The notes: generated by a model from the letters alone, not told the origin. A stretch of DNA of 64,000 nt from an uncultured Clostridiaceae bacterium (GCA_946628065.1 CAMOWC010000008.1:1-64000), one strand, 5' to 3'; counted from the first letter of the stretch, positions 17,901 through 28,511 are shown. Translations and numbers: made by a program.

Positions 17901-19373
17901 TCTATGACTCGCTCCACCAAACGCTATTCCATAAGTTCCTCCATTAATAATTGGATTTCCACTTATATTTACTGTACAATAGTTTATGCCAAGGCATGTT
18001 GGAGATGAAAAATTTCCTCCCGTTATATTCATTGTCCTATATGCTGAAAGACAATATCTAACATTTGCTAAAACATTTCCTCCATTTACAGTGATATTAA
18101 TTCCATAAATTGCTTGCCATCCACTATTTCCTGTAGATTTTATTGTACCATCATTAACAGTAACATTTGCTCCGTTTATTACTGTTGTATTAGCTTCCAT
18201 TGTCGCGCCATTTACTATTACATTTCCACTATTTGTTACCAAATCTCCTGTTGTTCTTTCCAATTTACCTTTTGTTTCTGCTGTGTCTACAAATGTTGCT
18301 GTTTTACCGTTTGCTACTGTTATTTTTTCTGCCATTATCAATGTCTTTCCATTTGTGTCTAATGTTACGTTTTGTCTTATCGTTGCTGCTACTTCGTCTG
18401 TAAATGTTCTTAGCACTTGTATTACTGTTGCCCCTTCTATTCCTGCAGCTTCTTCCAATGTTGCTGCATATCTTGTTCCATTTGTTGTTGTTACTTTATA
18501 GTTTGCTTGTTTTACATGGTATGGTTCTGAGGTTGTTATGTCGCTTATGTTTCCTGCATTGTCTATTGCTCTTACATGTATATAATATTCACCATTTTCT
18601 TGTGTATTGCTTATTGTTGGTTTTGAATTTTCGTTATATGTTTGCCATTCTGCATCCGCTGCTGGTGTTTCACTTGAATTATTTATAATATATTGTATTT
18701 CTTTTACTCCACTTACGTTATCGCTTGCTGTTAATGTTATTACATTGCTTGCATCTTGTGCTTGTATTGTTTCTTCTTCTGTTCCTTTCCATACAGTTCC
18801 ACCATTTGGTGTAATTGACGCTGTTGGTGCTGTTAAGTCTATGTATACATAGATTACTGTATCCGGAACATTATCTACTTTTGCTGTTATTTGGAATTGT
18901 CCTTCTCTTTCTGGTGTATTTTCTTTACCAAATGCAATATCTTCTAAGGCTTTTTCACTATTTACTCTAATACCTGTTCCAGTATGGTCTACAATTTCTA
19001 CGCTTGCCACACCTGCTGGCCAGTTTGCGTCTATTGTAAGAGGCAATCTGTCAGCATTAGAGCCATTTATCCATTCACCACTATTATAGATTTCCTTGTA
19101 GCTATCAATTACTTTTATCACAAACTTTCCTAATTGACGTTGTTTAGCTTCTTGATACATTGTATCGAGGTATGTGTCGTTTGTATTTGAACGATATTCA
19201 CTTTTAATCTTCTCCACATCTCTTTTTTGCGATGTTTCCGCATTCATGTTGATGATAAAAATCATCATTCCTATGATTAAAAAAAATAGCATCGCAATAA
19301 GAACGAATAAAGTAACACTACCTTTTTCGCCTTTGTGCTTTTGATTTAATTTAATTCTACTTGGCAAATTCAT
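11988..19373 (-). CDS. Giant InlB-repeat (Listeria-Bacteroides repeat) surface protein
   Basis: Protein of 2461 residues. The N-terminus (GEKGSVTLFVLIAMLFF, about 16-42) is a pilin-like or Tad-like membrane segment, and no C-terminal anchor is visible. Order of parts: Ig/chitobiase-like modules with DNAGNIS (about 150-290); a right-handed beta-helix with Gly/Asn-rich 'INISGG' rungs (about 310-620); then about ten InlB_B repeats marked by GYxFxGW and ending in xAIWEAN (about 680-2330). Several repeats are interrupted after GW by jelly-roll-like inserts ending in 'QLEEG...EPY', a pattern known from carbohydrate-binding and phage tail-fibre proteins. The C-terminus looks like a Big2-type Ig fold. 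It is probably a filamentous adhesin. ATG follows AAAGGAG. Confidence 0.88.
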   Translation of the reverse strand: MNLPSRIKLNQKHKGEKGSVTLFVLIAMLFFLIIGMMIFIINMNAETSQKRDVEKIKSEYRSNTNDTYLDTMYQEAKQRQLGKFVIKVIDSYKEIYNSGEWINGSNADRLPLTIDANWPAGVASVEIVDHTGTGIRVNSEKALEDIAFGKENTPEREGQFQITAKVDNVPDTVIYVYIDLTAPTASITPNGGTVWKGTEEETIQAQDASNVITLTASDNVSGVKEIQYIINNSSETPAADAEWQTYNENSKPTISNTQENGEYYIHVRAIDNAGNISDITTSEPYHVKQANYKVTTTNGTRYAATLEEAAGIEGATVIQVLRTFTDEVAATIRQNVTLDTNGKTLIMAEKITVANGKTATFVDTAETKGKLERTTGDLVTNSGNVIVNGATMEANTTVINGANVTVNDGTIKSTGNSGWQAIYGINITVNGGNVLANVRYCLSAYRTMNITGGNFSSPTCLGINYCTVNISGNPIINGGTYGIAFGGASHRPTINISGGTITGGTAAIYGGGNETNRGNINITGGTTTGGQYGISLTCPNNIVTIKGGTVTGGINGVRTTNANDNITIGDSSTAIDRTSPVIQGTNGYGVNITNSTSTFNFYDGKIISSSKATAADGKRTFYGREVAFATVAPTEESEGTTVNFREGYKPYTRQNTETNKFETVLEKQLNVTFNPNGEGATVAESSRDVLTNVEYKEKAETAEIASLPTPTRSGYTFKGWNGKNLFSIPNNQQMNQLNVACTVQDGKYTLNGVSQELQSNGRTYDLYNFDNRANYPNYLNSSYNENTVTKILKAGTYTYSINNVSGNTPTEHCAVGINRYSDGSEVAKILLQNGETSKTFTLNVDTEVYFSIYYHTNGQVFDNFEFYVQLEEGPTATTYEPYWITDDTKVVQDQDHELKAIWEANSYTVHFDANGGTGEMSDQNFTYDTPQALTTNTFTKTGYTFAGWSQANDEFEKNLIYSSDYEMYSGHTANQNSTNEFMSYASFASYFNKYGTNAKYRFEFDIKSDDTTNNNKIKIYFSNGSNSKYSFQNNTEDGNVISSNIRTITVSSTEWTHDVFDFRVVKTNQATSNAILSFYGVYGTGNKPRVKNVRLYIIPDYTDEQVVSNLTTENNGTANLYAVWEANNYTVTADANGGSIPSTEGWTGSGASATKSVTYDSTYGTLPTPTKTGYAFRGWKINGEGDNIVADTLVTTPSNHTITAIWEANNYIVTADANGGSIPATEGWTGSGAAATKSVTYDSTYGTLPTLTKTGYTFKGWKINGEGDNIAADTIVKTPNDHTITAIWEANNYTVTADANSGSIPATEGWTGTGTTATKSVTYDNQYGTLPMPTRDGYDFQNWTGKNLIDSSEEYSKAYNGIVRTNMVVYNEETGIYTVNSKTYYDVLYGHDVMKKIEIGKRYTFSVEIVSKTEGVNTVWMGCDMMVNGRRYTRNTELGCNVGDRLSYSFVIPEGTTSCVVGLINRGSSATGLQYKNPQLEEASTATNFEPYRVVNANTTVSSAADHTIHANWTPKQYTVHFDSNGGTPTPADKTVTFDSAYGTLPTASDVSRTGYTFKGWKINGEGDSIAADTKVTTPSNHTLTAIWEANPYTVTADANGGTIPSTEGWTDTGATSTKSVTFDSQYGTLPTPTRVGYDFAGWYTDATNGILVTDATIMQTDSAHTIYAHWTPRTDTAYTVNHYTHNLGAATYTLNSTDNLQGTSDASVTLADLKKTIAGYTYEEGFITGDTTKPVSGAVATTTIAADGSRVINLYYRPNYLYVQYDMNGGSLSEIHGNIVGVSDNLLLVNNTTNVISGFYGSNVNGVTDINTYSLSTYGLNDYNNPNGINVIKTGYTAKQSLEWNTKADGTGTAYDQFSGSYSAIDMAAACGKDLSTGDQVITLYVNWVPTPYTISYELNGGTVATENTTTYNIETADITLNNPTKIGYTFAGWSEEVSDLTWTKGFLNLSTGVHEISSQYPNSYYTNTIKLKQGVKYTLSGYGFYAVSNIRWRLYNTDGSYYKNGPNSNTYTAEKDCYVRIMFHANPTAEQRSGTKLTSSPMSTVVIQQGSIGNRKYTANYTANTYTVTADANSGSINTTEGWTGSGATATKSVTYDSTYGTLPTPTRTGYTFKGWNGKNKFDKSKYTKLDDYTEIATYYNWKAIKLKPNTDYKVTVKRYNGFDGKGYSTLIINSMKTQKGYNWTSIAHDSEPNKTVEKYTTNNDGLLYIGYYNEMTQKQMNTIWVNTDIQIEEGTESTPYEPYYITAETPVTTASNHNITAIWEANPYTVTANANGGTIPSTDGWTGTGATSTKSVTFDSQYGTLPTPTRDGYTFLGWYKENTFVNRVETSTQVTTDSDHTIYALWTNFTLSKNPIYMNKTTTSIALIAPEGTSGATVTYTGNNIGELTFESENTNVATVQVNADNTQAAITTAGGAQTGDTTKIIIKDRGSGLLLGELNVIIDTELPTWLVRLLSIE
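15505..15996 (-). repeat. Two tandem 246-bp copies within the InlB-repeat gene
   Basis: The same landmark (GCTTCCCAT) recurs at 15505, 15751 and 15997, giving an exact 246-bp period. This equals 82 codons or one InlB repeat, with near-identical sequence between copies. More diverged single copies lie near 12430-12600, 13030-13190 and 14440-14610. Confidence 0.85.
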
Positions 19374-19412
19374 AACTGGCTTCTCCTTTGTACAAAGTAT
19401 AATTCTAGAATT

Positions 19413-19441
19413 ATTTTACTTTCTTATATATATTATTTCAA
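19413..19441 (-). promoter_or_regulatory. Promoter of the InlB-repeat gene
   Basis: TTGAAA (19436-19441), a 17-bp spacer and TAAAAT (19413-19418) on the minus strand. Confidence 0.65.
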
Positions 19442-19482
19442 TACCGGTTTTTGCCAGTTTTTTTGAGTACCTTGTATATCAC

Positions 19483-19544
19483 TAGGGATGCTGTTTTTTG
19501 TCGTTTTTTTCAATATAATTATTTTTATTTTACATTTGTGTAAC
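19483..19544 (-). promoter_or_regulatory. Composite upstream element of the InlB-repeat gene (copy B)
   Basis: A weak first block TAGGGATGCTGTTTTTTG starts at 19483. A strong second block TTACATTTGTGTAA starts 47 bp on, at 19530. The second block is 157 nt upstream of the start codon, against 158 and 155 nt in copies A and C. Confidence 0.4.
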
Positions 19545-19585
19545 AGTTCTTTGGTAATAACCTCAAAGACCAGATTTTAGGTAAC

Positions 19586-19622
19586 AAAAAAGCCACGCAA
19601 GTCAACCTTGCGTAGCTTTTTT
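19586..19622 (-). terminator. rpoBC operon terminator
   Basis: AAAAAAGC-x-ACGCAAG pairs with CTTGCGT-x-GCTTTTTT around a 6-nt loop, with TTTTTT on the minus-strand 3' side, just past the rpoC stop. Confidence 0.9.
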
Positions 19623-19627
19623 AGTAT

Positions 19628-22600
19628 TTATTCTTCAACTGTTTCTGCAGTTTCTGTTTCTTCTGCTTGTTCTACTGGTTCAGTTGTTTCAACTGTCTCA
19701 GCACTTTCTTCTTGTTCTTGTTCTAATTCTGTGTCTATTTTTGTTGCTTGGTATACTTGCATTCCTGTTCCTGCTGGGATTAATTTACCAATGATAACAT
19801 TTTCTTTTAATCCTAGTAAGTCGTCTTCTTTTCCTTTTATTGCTGCATCTGTTAAAACTCTTGTTGTTTCTTGGAATGATGCTGCTGATAGGAAGCTGTC
19901 TGTTGCAAGTGATGCTTTTGTTATTCCTAGTAGTACACGTTTTCCTTCTGCTTTTCTTACACCTAATTCTTCTGCTTTTTTGTTTTCTTCTTCGAAATCG
20001 TACATGTCTACTAATGAACCAGCTGGTAAGTTTGTATCTCCGTTATCTCCAACTTTTACTTTCTTAAGCATTTGTCTACCAATTACTTCGATGTGCTTAT
20101 CGTTTATATCAACACCTTGGTTTCTATAAACTTTTTGTACTTCTGAGATTAGGTATTCGTAAACTCCTTCGGCTCCTTTGATTTCAAGGATGTCGTTTGG
20201 ATTTATTGATCCTTCGATTAATGGATCTCCCGCTTCTACCATATCTCCATTTTTAACTTTCATTTTTGAACCGAATGGTATTGTATAAGTTCTAGAATCG
20301 TCATTTGAAGTTACAACAACTTCTTTTTTCTTCTTAGTTTCTTTAATTTTAACTTTACCATCTATTTCAGAAATTATTGCTAATCCCTTTGGTTTTCTAG
20401 CTTCGAATAATTCTTCAACTCTAGGAAGACCTTGTGTGATATCTGCTACACCTGCAACACCACCAGAGTGGATAGTTCTCATTGTAAGCTGTGTACCTGG
20501 CTCTCCAATTGATTGAGCTGCAATTATTCCGACTGCTTCTCCTATTGAAACTAGGCTTCTTCTAGCTAAGCCCATACCATAGCATTTTTGGCAAACACCA
20601 TGTTTTGTTCTACATCCTAATGCTGAACGAACTTTTAATTTTTCAATTCCAGATTCAATTATTTTATCTGCAATTTCATCATTAATCATTGTGTTATTAT
20701 CCACAATTAATTCACCAGTTGTTGGATTAATTACATCTTCAACTGCGAATCTTCCGATTAATCTTTCATGCATTTTTTCAATTACTTGATTTCCATCTTT
20801 TATATCGTAGATTACAATTCCATCATCTGTTCCACAGTCATATTCTCTTACAATTATGTCTTGTGAAACGTCTACAAGTCTTCTTGTTAGGTATCCTGAA
20901 TCGGCTGTTCTTAAGGCTGTATCTGAAAGTCCTTTTCTAGCACCGTGTGTAGAAATGAAGTATTCTAGAGCATCTAGACCTTCAGCAAATGATGATTTGA
21001 TTGGTATTTCTACTGCTTTACCTGTTGTACTAGCCATAAGTCCACGCATACCTGCGATTTGACGTAATTGGTTCATGTTACCACGGGCACCTGATTTAAC
21101 CATCATATAAACTGGGTTTAAGTCTTCGAAGTTATCTTCCATGGCTTTAGAAACTTCTTTTGTTGTTTGTTCCCAAACATTGATTGTTGCAATATATCTT
21201 TCATTGTCTGTAATAAGACCTCTTGCATATTGCTTACGGATTGTTTCGATTTTCTTATCTGCTTCTGCTAATAATTCTTTCTTTTTAGCTGGCACTTTTA
21301 CGTCGTCCATTGAGTATGTAATACCTGCAACTGTAGAATATTTATAACCTAAAGCTTTGATGTAATCGATTACTTCTGCTGATTCTGTTAATCCATGTGT
21401 TCTAATTACTCTTTCAATAATGTCTCCCATTGATTTTTTCATAACTGGGAAGTTGATTTCGTATTGGAATGGATCTTCTTCTCTATTGATGTACCCTAAG
21501 TCTTGTGGAATTCCTTGGTTGAAAATGATTCTTCCTACACTTGTTTCAATTTTTCCGTGTTTTATTTCACCATTTATTTCTTTTTCTATTCTTACAAAGA
21601 TTTTAGCATGTGTTGATACTTCATGGTTTTCGTGTGCCATTATTGCTTCGTCTGGATCTTTGAAGTACATTCCTTCACCTTTTTCACCATCTAGTACCAT
21701 TGTTAAATAATAACTTCCTAAAATCATGTCAAGTCTTGGTGTTGCAACTGGTTTACCATCTTGTGGTTTTAGTAAGTTGTTTGTTGCAAGCATTAAGTAT
21801 CTTGCTTCCGCTTGTGCTTCTGGAGATAGTGGTAAATGAACCGCCATTTGGTCTCCGTCGAAGTCGGCATTGAAGGCTTCACAAACTAATGGGTGAAGTT
21901 TTATTGCTCTACCTTCTACTAATACTGGTTCAAAAGCTTGAATACCTAGTCTATGTAGTGTTGGAGCACGGTTTAACATTACTGGGTGGTCTTTTATAAC
22001 TTCCTCTAATATTCCCCATACTTCTGGTCTTAGTCTTTCTACCATTCTTTTTGCGTTTTTAATGTTTTGTGCAATTCCTCTTCCTACTAATTCTCTCATT
22101 ACAAATGGTTTAAATAATTCAACTGCCATTTCTTTTGGAAGTCCGCATTGATATAATTTTAGTTCTGGTCCAACTACGATAACAGAACGTCCAGAGTAGT
22201 CAACACGTTTTCCTAGTAAGTTTTGACGGAATCTACCTTGTTTTCCTTTTAACATGTCTGATAATGATTTTAAAGGTCTGTTTCCAGCTCCTGTTACTGG
22301 TTTTCCTCTTCTTCCATTATCTATTAGGGCATCTACAGATTCTTGTAACATTCTTTTTTCGTTTCTTACAATTATTTCTGGTGCTCCTAGTTCTAGTAAT
22401 CTTTTTAATCTGTTATTTCTGTTTATAACTCTTCTGTATAAATCATTTAGGTCTGATGTTGCAAATCTACCACCATCTAATTGTACCATTGGTCTTAAAT
22501 CTGGTGGGATTACTGGAATAACATTCATTACCATCCATTCTGGTCTGTTTCCAGATGCTCTAAATGCTTCTACAGTGTCTAATCTTTTTACTAGTTTTAA

Positions 22601-23212
22601 TCTTTTTTGTTCTGATGATTTTTCTATTTCTTTTCTTAATTCTTGATATAGTTTTTCTATATCAATTTTTTCTAGCATTTCTCTTAAAGCTTCTGCACCC
22701 ATTCTTGCTTTAAATGAACCTCTACCATATTTTTCAACTGCTTCATGATATTCTTTTTCTGTTAAGATTTGGCAATTTTCTAATCCTGATGTTCCTTTGT
22801 CTGTAACTATATAAGATGCAAAGTAAATTACTTTTTCCAAATCTCTTGGTGAGATGTCAAGCATAAGTGCTATTCTGCTTGGTATTCCTTTAAAATACCA
22901 GATGTGAGCTACTGGAGCAGCTAATTCGATGTGCCCCATTCTTTCTCTTCTTACTTTTGATTTTGTAACTTCTACACCACATCTATCGCAAACTATTCCT
23001 TTATATCTTACTCTTTTATATTTACCACAATGGCATTCCCAGTCTTTTGTTGGTCCAAATATTTTTTCACAAAATAGACCATCTTTTTCTGGTTTAAGAG
23101 TTCTATAATTGATTGTCTCTGGCTTTTTAACTTCACCTTTTGACCATTCTCTTATTTGCTCATCTGATGCAATTCCTATTTTTAATTTATCAAATAATTC
23201 GTTTTCGTCCAA
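19628..23212 (-). CDS. rpoC: RNA polymerase beta' subunit
   Basis: Beta' subunit of 1194 residues that carries the active-site magnesium and binds sigma and DNA. The N-terminal zinc finger ([13 protein letters not shown]...CDRCG) lies near 60-80, and the catalytic [12 protein letters not shown] near 447-458. A second zinc site ([13 protein letters not shown]) and the trigger-loop region TIHSGGVAG follow. The length is typical of Clostridia, without the large inserts of other phyla. The last 30 residues are an acidic Glu/Thr/Val-rich tail. Start is TTG behind GGGGGAAG. It lies 113 bp downstream of rpoB and is probably co-transcribed with it. Confidence 0.98.
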   Translation of the reverse strand: MDENELFDKLKIGIASDEQIREWSKGEVKKPETINYRTLKPEKDGLFCEKIFGPTKDWECHCGKYKRVRYKGIVCDRCGVEVTKSKVRRERMGHIELAAPVAHIWYFKGIPSRIALMLDISPRDLEKVIYFASYIVTDKGTSGLENCQILTEKEYHEAVEKYGRGSFKARMGAEALREMLEKIDIEKLYQELRKEIEKSSEQKRLKLVKRLDTVEAFRASGNRPEWMVMNVIPVIPPDLRPMVQLDGGRFATSDLNDLYRRVINRNNRLKRLLELGAPEIIVRNEKRMLQESVDALIDNGRRGKPVTGAGNRPLKSLSDMLKGKQGRFRQNLLGKRVDYSGRSVIVVGPELKLYQCGLPKEMAVELFKPFVMRELVGRGIAQNIKNAKRMVERLRPEVWGILEEVIKDHPVMLNRAPTLHRLGIQAFEPVLVEGRAIKLHPLVCEAFNADFDGDQMAVHLPLSPEAQAEARYLMLATNNLLKPQDGKPVATPRLDMILGSYYLTMVLDGEKGEGMYFKDPDEAIMAHENHEVSTHAKIFVRIEKEINGEIKHGKIETSVGRIIFNQGIPQDLGYINREEDPFQYEINFPVMKKSMGDIIERVIRTHGLTESAEVIDYIKALGYKYSTVAGITYSMDDVKVPAKKKELLAEADKKIETIRKQYARGLITDNERYIATINVWEQTTKEVSKAMEDNFEDLNPVYMMVKSGARGNMNQLRQIAGMRGLMASTTGKAVEIPIKSSFAEGLDALEYFISTHGARKGLSDTALRTADSGYLTRRLVDVSQDIIVREYDCGTDDGIVIYDIKDGNQVIEKMHERLIGRFAVEDVINPTTGELIVDNNTMINDEIADKIIESGIEKLKVRSALGCRTKHGVCQKCYGMGLARRSLVSIGEAVGIIAAQSIGEPGTQLTMRTIHSGGVAGVADITQGLPRVEELFEARKPKGLAIISEIDGKVKIKETKKKKEVVVTSNDDSRTYTIPFGSKMKVKNGDMVEAGDPLIEGSINPNDILEIKGAEGVYEYLISEVQKVYRNQGVDINDKHIEVIGRQMLKKVKVGDNGDTNLPAGSLVDMYDFEEENKKAEELGVRKAEGKRVLLGITKASLATDSFLSAASFQETTRVLTDAAIKGKEDDLLGLKENVIIGKLIPAGTGMQVYQATKIDTELEQEQEESAETVETTEPVEQAEETETAETVEE

Positions 23213-23243
23213 TTTTCTTCCCCCTATAATATTTTTTTGGGTT

Positions 23244-23314
23244 ATTCCATTTTCATAAATGATTTAGCCCCCGCTCCTGCAAACTTTTCCGTCAATCATT
23301 TATAAAAATGGAAT
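23244..23314 (-). promoter_or_regulatory. Long hairpin in the rpoB-rpoC intergenic region
   Basis: ATTCCATTTT-c-ATAAATGATT (23244-23264) pairs with 23294-23314 over 21 positions with one mismatch. The loop is 29 nt and rich in C on the plus strand. There is no T run, so it is not an ordinary terminator. It could be an RNase III processing or mRNA-stability element. Confidence 0.6.
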
Positions 23315-23325
23315 ATATTTAATTA

Positions 23326-26300
23326 TTAATCTTCAATATTATCTTCAGCTAAATCATTATCAAAGATTTCTTCTTCGCCTTCGTCGTCTAGGTCTTCAAA
23401 TAGTTCATCACTATCATCGTCGTCATCGTCATTTAAAAGCATTTCGCCTTCTTCGCTATATCCATCTGGTAATTCTTCTCCTCCAATTGCCTCTTCTTCT
23501 AAAAGTTTTTTATCTCTTTCTGGATCGTATTCGATTCCATCTTCGATGTTTTCTTTTATTTCAAGCTCTTTGTTATCATTTGAATATAGTCTGATATCTA
23601 ATCCTAATGATTGAAGTTCTTTTACTAATACCTTGAATCCTTCTGGAATTCCTGGTTCTGGGATGTTTTCGCCTTTTACTATTGCTTCATAAGTTTTTAC
23701 TCTTCCTACTACATCGTCTGATTTAACTGTTAACATTTCTTGTAGTGTATATGCTGCACCATATGCCTCTAATGCCCAAACTTCCATCTCTCCAAAACGT
23801 TGTCCACCGAATTGTGCTTTACCTCCAAGTGGTTGTTGAGTAACTAATGAGTATGGTCCAGTTGAACGAGCGTGGATTTTGTCGTCTACTAAGTGGTGAA
23901 GTTTTAACATGTACATTATACCTACTGTGATTGGCTTGTCGAATGGTTCTCCTGTTCTACCATCATATAGAATTGTTTTACCATCTTCGCTCATTCCTGC
24001 TTGTTTTAATACTTCTCTTACATCTTCCTCTGTTGCACCATCGAAAACTGGTGTTGAAATTTTCCAGCCTAGTGCTTTTGCAGCTCCACCTAAGTGAACT
24101 TCCAAAATTTGTCCAAGGTTCATACGAGAAGGTACTCCAAGTGGGTTTAATAGGATGTCTACTGGTGTTCCATCTGGCATGAATGGCATATCTTCTTCTG
24201 GTAAAACTCTTGAAATAACACCTTTGTTACCATGACGTCCTGCCATTTTATCTCCAACTGAGATTTTTCTTTTTGTTGCTATATAGCATCTAATTACTTG
24301 GTTTACTCCTGGTGCTAGTTCATCTGAATTGTCTCTTGTAAAGATTTTTACATCTACTATTGTTCCTGCTTCTCCGTGTGGTACTCTAAGTGATGTATCC
24401 CTTACTTCTCTAGCTTTTTCACCAAAGATAGCTCTTAATAATCTTTCTTCAGCTGTTAGTTCTGTTTCTCCTTTTGGAGTAACTTTTCCAACTAAGATAT
24501 CTCCAGGTCTTACTTCTGCACCTATTCTGATTATTCCGTTTTCGTCTAAGTCTTTTAATTGGTCATCTCCAACATTTGGGATGTCTCTTGTTATTTCTTC
24601 TGGTCCAAGTTTTGTATCACGGCATTCGCAATCGTATTCTTCAATGTGGATTGATGTGAATACGTCTTCTTTTACTAATTTTTCGTTGATTAAGATAGCG
24701 TCCTCGTAGTTGTAACCTTCCCATGTTGAGAATGCTACTAATACGTTTTTACCTAAAGCCATTTCTCCGTTTTTTGTTGCTGGTCCGTCAGCTATTGTTT
24801 GACCTTTTTTAACTTTTTCACCTTTAGCAACTATTGGTCTTTGGTTGATACATGTTCCACCATTTGTTCTCTTGAATTTACGTAGTTTGTGTGTAATTGT
24901 TTTTCCGTTTTTATATTTTACTTTTATTTCGTCTGCTGATACTTTTACGATTTCTCCATCATCTTCAGCTAGAACTAAGATTCCAGAGTCTTTTGCAGCT
25001 CTGTATTCAATTCCTGTTCCAACTATTGGGCTTTCAGACATCATTAGTGGAACTGCTTGACGTTGCATGTTTGATCCCATTAGGGCTCTCTTTGCGTCAT
25101 CGTGCTCTAAGAATGGTATCATGGCTGCGGCTACTGATACAAGTTGTTTTGGAGATACGTCTATATATTGAACTTTTTCTTTGTCAACTTCTATTACTTC
25201 GTTTTTGTATCTAACTCTTATTCTTGGATTAATGAATTCTCCGTTTTTATCCATTGGCTCTGATGCTTGAGCTATTATGTAATTGTCTTCTACATCTGCA
25301 CTCATGTATTCTACAATATCTGTTGCTCTATGTGTTTCTGGATCTATTTTTCTATATGGTGTTTCAATAAATCCATATTCATTTATGTTTGCAAATGATG
25401 AAAGTGCTGATATTAACCCAATGTTAGGTCCTTCTGGTGATTCTATTGGGCATAATCTACCATAGTGTGTATAGTGAACGTCACGAACCTCGAAACCAGC
25501 TCTTTCTCTTGTTAATCCTCCAGGTCCTAATGCAGAAATTCTTCTTTTATGTGTTAATTCTGAAAGTGGGTTTGTTTGATCCATGAATTGTGAAAGTTGT
25601 GAACTTCCAAAGAATTCTCTTATTGCTGATGTTATAGGTTTTGTATTGATTAATGTTTGTGGTGTTATAACATCTAAGTCTTGGATTGTCATTCTTTCTC
25701 TTACAACTCTTTCAAGTCTTGCTAAACCAATTCTGAATTGATTTTGTAAAAGTTCTCCAACACAACGAATTCTACGGTTTGATAAGTGGTCGATATCATC
25801 TGGTTTTCCTAATCCATGTGATAAGTTTAGTAGGAAGTTTACAGATGCTATGATGTCTTCTGTTGTTATTGTTTTTGGCACTAATTCGTCATATCTTTCT
25901 TGTAATGTTTTTACTAAATCTTTTTCAGATGTGTTGTCTATTATATTTTTTAATGCTGAATAGTTAACTAATTCTTTGAAATGAAGTTTGCTTAAATCCA
26001 CATTTGGTAATACTTTGTGGATGTTTACAGTTCCATTTCCTATTACTCTTACTGTTCTGTCATTTAATGTAATGTCAACAATGTTTATACCAGCATTTTG
26101 TATATTTTCTGCAACTTCTTCTGAAATTGTTTCTCCAGCTGTTACGAATACTTCACCTGTTTCTGGATCTACAATGTCTTTTGCAGCAACTCTATCTTTT
26201 ATTCTTTCAGCTAATGCTAATTTTTGGTTGAATTTGAATCTTCCAACTTTTGCTAGGTCGTATCTTCTATTATCGAAGAATAGTCCATTGAATAATGTTC

Positions 26301-27057
26301 TTGCAGCTTCAGCTGTTGGTAATTCTCCTGGTCTTAATTTTTTGTAGATTTCTATTAGGGCTTCATCTTGATCTTTTATTGTATCTTTTGCTATTGTAGC
26401 ATTTAATAACTCTTCATCTCCAAATAGGTCTCTTATTTGGTCATCTGAGATTATTCCAATTGCTCTTAATAGTAATGTTACAGGAATTTTTCTTGTTCTG
26501 TCTACACGAACGTAGAAGATGTCATTTCCATCTGTTTCATATTCTAGCCATGCTCCTCTAAGTGGCATTACTGTTGATGTGTATGTTCTTTTTCCTGTTT
26601 TTGTATCAAATTCTTCTGAATAATAGCAACTTGGTGAACGAACTAATTGGCTTACTACAACTCTTTCAGCTCCATTGATTACGAATGTTCCACTATCTGT
26701 CATTAGTGGGAAATCTCCTAAATAGATTTCTTGTTCTTTGATTTCGCCTGTTTCACGATTAATTAACCTTACTTTTACATGTAGTCTTGTTGCGTAAGTA
26801 GCATCTCTTTCTTTTGATTCTTCTAGAGTGTACTTAGTCTTGTCCTCCATGTAGTAGTCAAAAAACTCTAAAACAAGGTTTCCAGAATAGTCTTCTATTG
26901 GTGAAATATCTCTTAATACTTCTCCTAAGCCTTCTTCTACAAACCAGTCATATGAATCTTTTTGTACTTTGATGAGGTTTGGCATTTCGATGTAATCGCC
27001 AACTTTTGCGAAATTCTTTCTTGTTGTCTTTTCAAAATTGATGTCTTTTAGTTTCAA
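23326..27057 (-). CDS. rpoB: RNA polymerase beta subunit
   Basis: Beta subunit of 1243 residues. The rifampicin-pocket cluster ([15 protein letters not shown] ... [13 protein letters not shown]) is of the sensitive type. The C-terminus carries the conserved [20 protein letters not shown] segment. It ends in a very acidic extension of about 60 residues (runs of Asp and Glu). I chose TTG at 27057 ([10 protein letters not shown]) because AAGGAG lies 8 nt upstream; a GTG at 27066 overlaps that site. rplJ/rplL do not precede it, unlike in many bacteria. The gene has its own promoter and a leader of about 225 nt. Confidence 0.97.
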   Translation of the reverse strand: MKLKDINFEKTTRKNFAKVGDYIEMPNLIKVQKDSYDWFVEEGLGEVLRDISPIEDYSGNLVLEFFDYYMEDKTKYTLEESKERDATYATRLHVKVRLINRETGEIKEQEIYLGDFPLMTDSGTFVINGAERVVVSQLVRSPSCYYSEEFDTKTGKRTYTSTVMPLRGAWLEYETDGNDIFYVRVDRTRKIPVTLLLRAIGIISDDQIRDLFGDEELLNATIAKDTIKDQDEALIEIYKKLRPGELPTAEAARTLFNGLFFDNRRYDLAKVGRFKFNQKLALAERIKDRVAAKDIVDPETGEVFVTAGETISEEVAENIQNAGINIVDITLNDRTVRVIGNGTVNIHKVLPNVDLSKLHFKELVNYSALKNIIDNTSEKDLVKTLQERYDELVPKTITTEDIIASVNFLLNLSHGLGKPDDIDHLSNRRIRCVGELLQNQFRIGLARLERVVRERMTIQDLDVITPQTLINTKPITSAIREFFGSSQLSQFMDQTNPLSELTHKRRISALGPGGLTRERAGFEVRDVHYTHYGRLCPIESPEGPNIGLISALSSFANINEYGFIETPYRKIDPETHRATDIVEYMSADVEDNYIIAQASEPMDKNGEFINPRIRVRYKNEVIEVDKEKVQYIDVSPKQLVSVAAAMIPFLEHDDAKRALMGSNMQRQAVPLMMSESPIVGTGIEYRAAKDSGILVLAEDDGEIVKVSADEIKVKYKNGKTITHKLRKFKRTNGGTCINQRPIVAKGEKVKKGQTIADGPATKNGEMALGKNVLVAFSTWEGYNYEDAILINEKLVKEDVFTSIHIEEYDCECRDTKLGPEEITRDIPNVGDDQLKDLDENGIIRIGAEVRPGDILVGKVTPKGETELTAEERLLRAIFGEKAREVRDTSLRVPHGEAGTIVDVKIFTRDNSDELAPGVNQVIRCYIATKRKISVGDKMAGRHGNKGVISRVLPEEDMPFMPDGTPVDILLNPLGVPSRMNLGQILEVHLGGAAKALGWKISTPVFDGATEEDVREVLKQAGMSEDGKTILYDGRTGEPFDKPITVGIMYMLKLHHLVDDKIHARSTGPYSLVTQQPLGGKAQFGGQRFGEMEVWALEAYGAAYTLQEMLTVKSDDVVGRVKTYEAIVKGENIPEPGIPEGFKVLVKELQSLGLDIRLYSNDNKELEIKENIEDGIEYDPERDKKLLEEEAIGGEELPDGYSEEGEMLLNDDDDDDSDELFEDLDDEGEEEIFDNDLAEDNIED

Positions 27058-27290
27058 AAAAATCACTCCTTAAAAATAATTTAAGCAGATTTTGATGGTG
27101 CCCTTTCGAGCAATGATACTTTAAAAAGTCCTTCTTATTTTGCAGTTCTTTTAGTTACTTTTAAATGACTGCTCTGACATTTAATTTCTGCTATAGTTTC
27201 CCACAAATAATTCCTCTTTTTAAAATATAAAAATTGAATTTAATAAACTGAAATGGTTGTTCCAAAATTTCACAACCGCAAATCTTATAA

Positions 27291-27319
27291 ATTATATCAT
27301 TTTTCCTTACGGAAGTCAA
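27291..27319 (-). promoter_or_regulatory. rpoB promoter
   Basis: TTGACT (27314-27319), a 17-bp spacer and TATAAT (27291-27296) on the minus strand. The transcript would have a 5' leader of about 225 nt (27058-27284) with a GGTTGT/ACAACC hairpin near its start and no ORF I trust. Confidence 0.85.
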
Positions 27320-27334
27320 TGGTTTAGAGCAAAA

Positions 27335-27371
27335 AAAATAATAAAAATAGCATATCTATTTTTATTATTTT
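27335..27371 (-). terminator. Terminator of the radical SAM gene
   Basis: AAAATAATAAAAATAG (27335-27350), loop CATAT, and its complement (27356-27371), followed by an eight-base T run on the minus strand. Confidence 0.8.
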
Positions 27372-27377
27372 AATTTT

Positions 27378-28433
27378 TTATTCTTCTCTAAAATCAGCAA
27401 ATGTTTTTACTATTTCTATTTTTGATTTTCCTTGTTTAATTTCATCATTTGCCTTTACAATTAAGTCTACATCGTAAATTTCTTTTAATTTTTTTACATT
27501 TTCCTTTTTATGCCCTATTACATTATTCACATCTATTGAATTCACTTCAACTAGAACTTCTTTGACTTTTACATTTAATTTTTTTATTTTATTTACAACT
27601 GCGTCATACCACAAGCTAGATTCTACAAGTTGCCTGAATGCTGGATGATAAGGTCCCGCAAGTACTTCACTATTTTCTTGTTCTGGACTTGTTATTTCAT
27701 CTGTGTTTTGCAATCCAATTCTTATTATATCTATATTTTTACTATTGAACATTGAAACTAATTCCTTGCAAACCTCAACAGCTTGTACAACTGTGAGTGG
27801 CTTATATGTACCCTCTTCATATTCTTTTGCAAGTTTTGTTCCTTTAATTACCAAAACAGGATAAATTCTTACCATCTTTGGTTTTAATTTTATCAATGCT
27901 TTTGCAGTGTTTATTTCATCTATTTTTGTTGAATCTGGTAAACCAACCATCATTTGATGTCCAAGTGTGAAACCATACCTTCTAATTAGTTTTGAAGCTT
28001 GCTTTACATCAGCAAATGTATGACCTCTTTCTGCTTTTTTTAGTATATAGTCATTTGCTGATTGAACGCCTAATTCTATTGTTTTTACTTTGTATTTTTT
28101 TAATCTTTTTAAAATATTTTTATTTATATAATCTGGTCTTGTAGAAATTCGAATACTGCTAATTTTCCCTGCTTTAATATAGTTGTATGCAGCTTCCAAC
28201 AATTCATTTTGTTTATCTTCGTCTATCCCTGTAAAACTCCCGCCAAAAAACGCCACCTCAACATTTCCATCATGTTTTTGGATATGATCTAAATAATAAT
28301 CTATTGTTTTTTTAACATCTTCTTTTGTAACTTGATTTTTCTCGCCACTTATTTTGTTTTGATTGCAAAATGAGCAATCATGCGGACAACCCAAGTGCGG
28401 TACAAATATAGGGATAACGTATTTCTTAGTCAT
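27378..28433 (-). CDS. Elp3-like radical SAM protein
   Basis: Protein of 351 residues with the radical SAM cluster motif C16-x3-C20-x2-C23 (GCPHDCSFCNQ). FFGGSFTG (about 62-70), ISTRPDYI and ELGVQSAND match the Elp3/oxygen-independent coproporphyrinogen-oxidase-like group often found beside rnc in Clostridia. There is no acetyltransferase domain, so it is not full Elp3. The substrate is unknown. ATG with an AAAGGAA site; its own promoter lies at 28484-28511. Confidence 0.88.
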   Translation of the reverse strand: MTKKYVIPIFVPHLGCPHDCSFCNQNKISGEKNQVTKEDVKKTIDYYLDHIQKHDGNVEVAFFGGSFTGIDEDKQNELLEAAYNYIKAGKISSIRISTRPDYINKNILKRLKKYKVKTIELGVQSANDYILKKAERGHTFADVKQASKLIRRYGFTLGHQMMVGLPDSTKIDEINTAKALIKLKPKMVRIYPVLVIKGTKLAKEYEEGTYKPLTVVQAVEVCKELVSMFNSKNIDIIRIGLQNTDEITSPEQENSEVLAGPYHPAFRQLVESSLWYDAVVNKIKKLNVKVKEVLVEVNSIDVNNVIGHKKENVKKLKEIYDVDLIVKANDEIKQGKSKIEIVKTFADFREE

Positions 28434-28483
28434 TCTACTTCATTCCTTTCTCAAGTTTTCACTTCGACATTTTCATTATTCTT

Positions 28484-28511
28484 ATTATACACTATTTGTT
28501 AAAATTTTCAA
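28484..28511 (-). promoter_or_regulatory. Promoter of the radical SAM gene
   Basis: TTGAAA (28506-28511), a 16-bp spacer and TATAAT (28484-28489). The AATAGTG before the -10 is shared with the rnc promoter. Confidence 0.7.
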
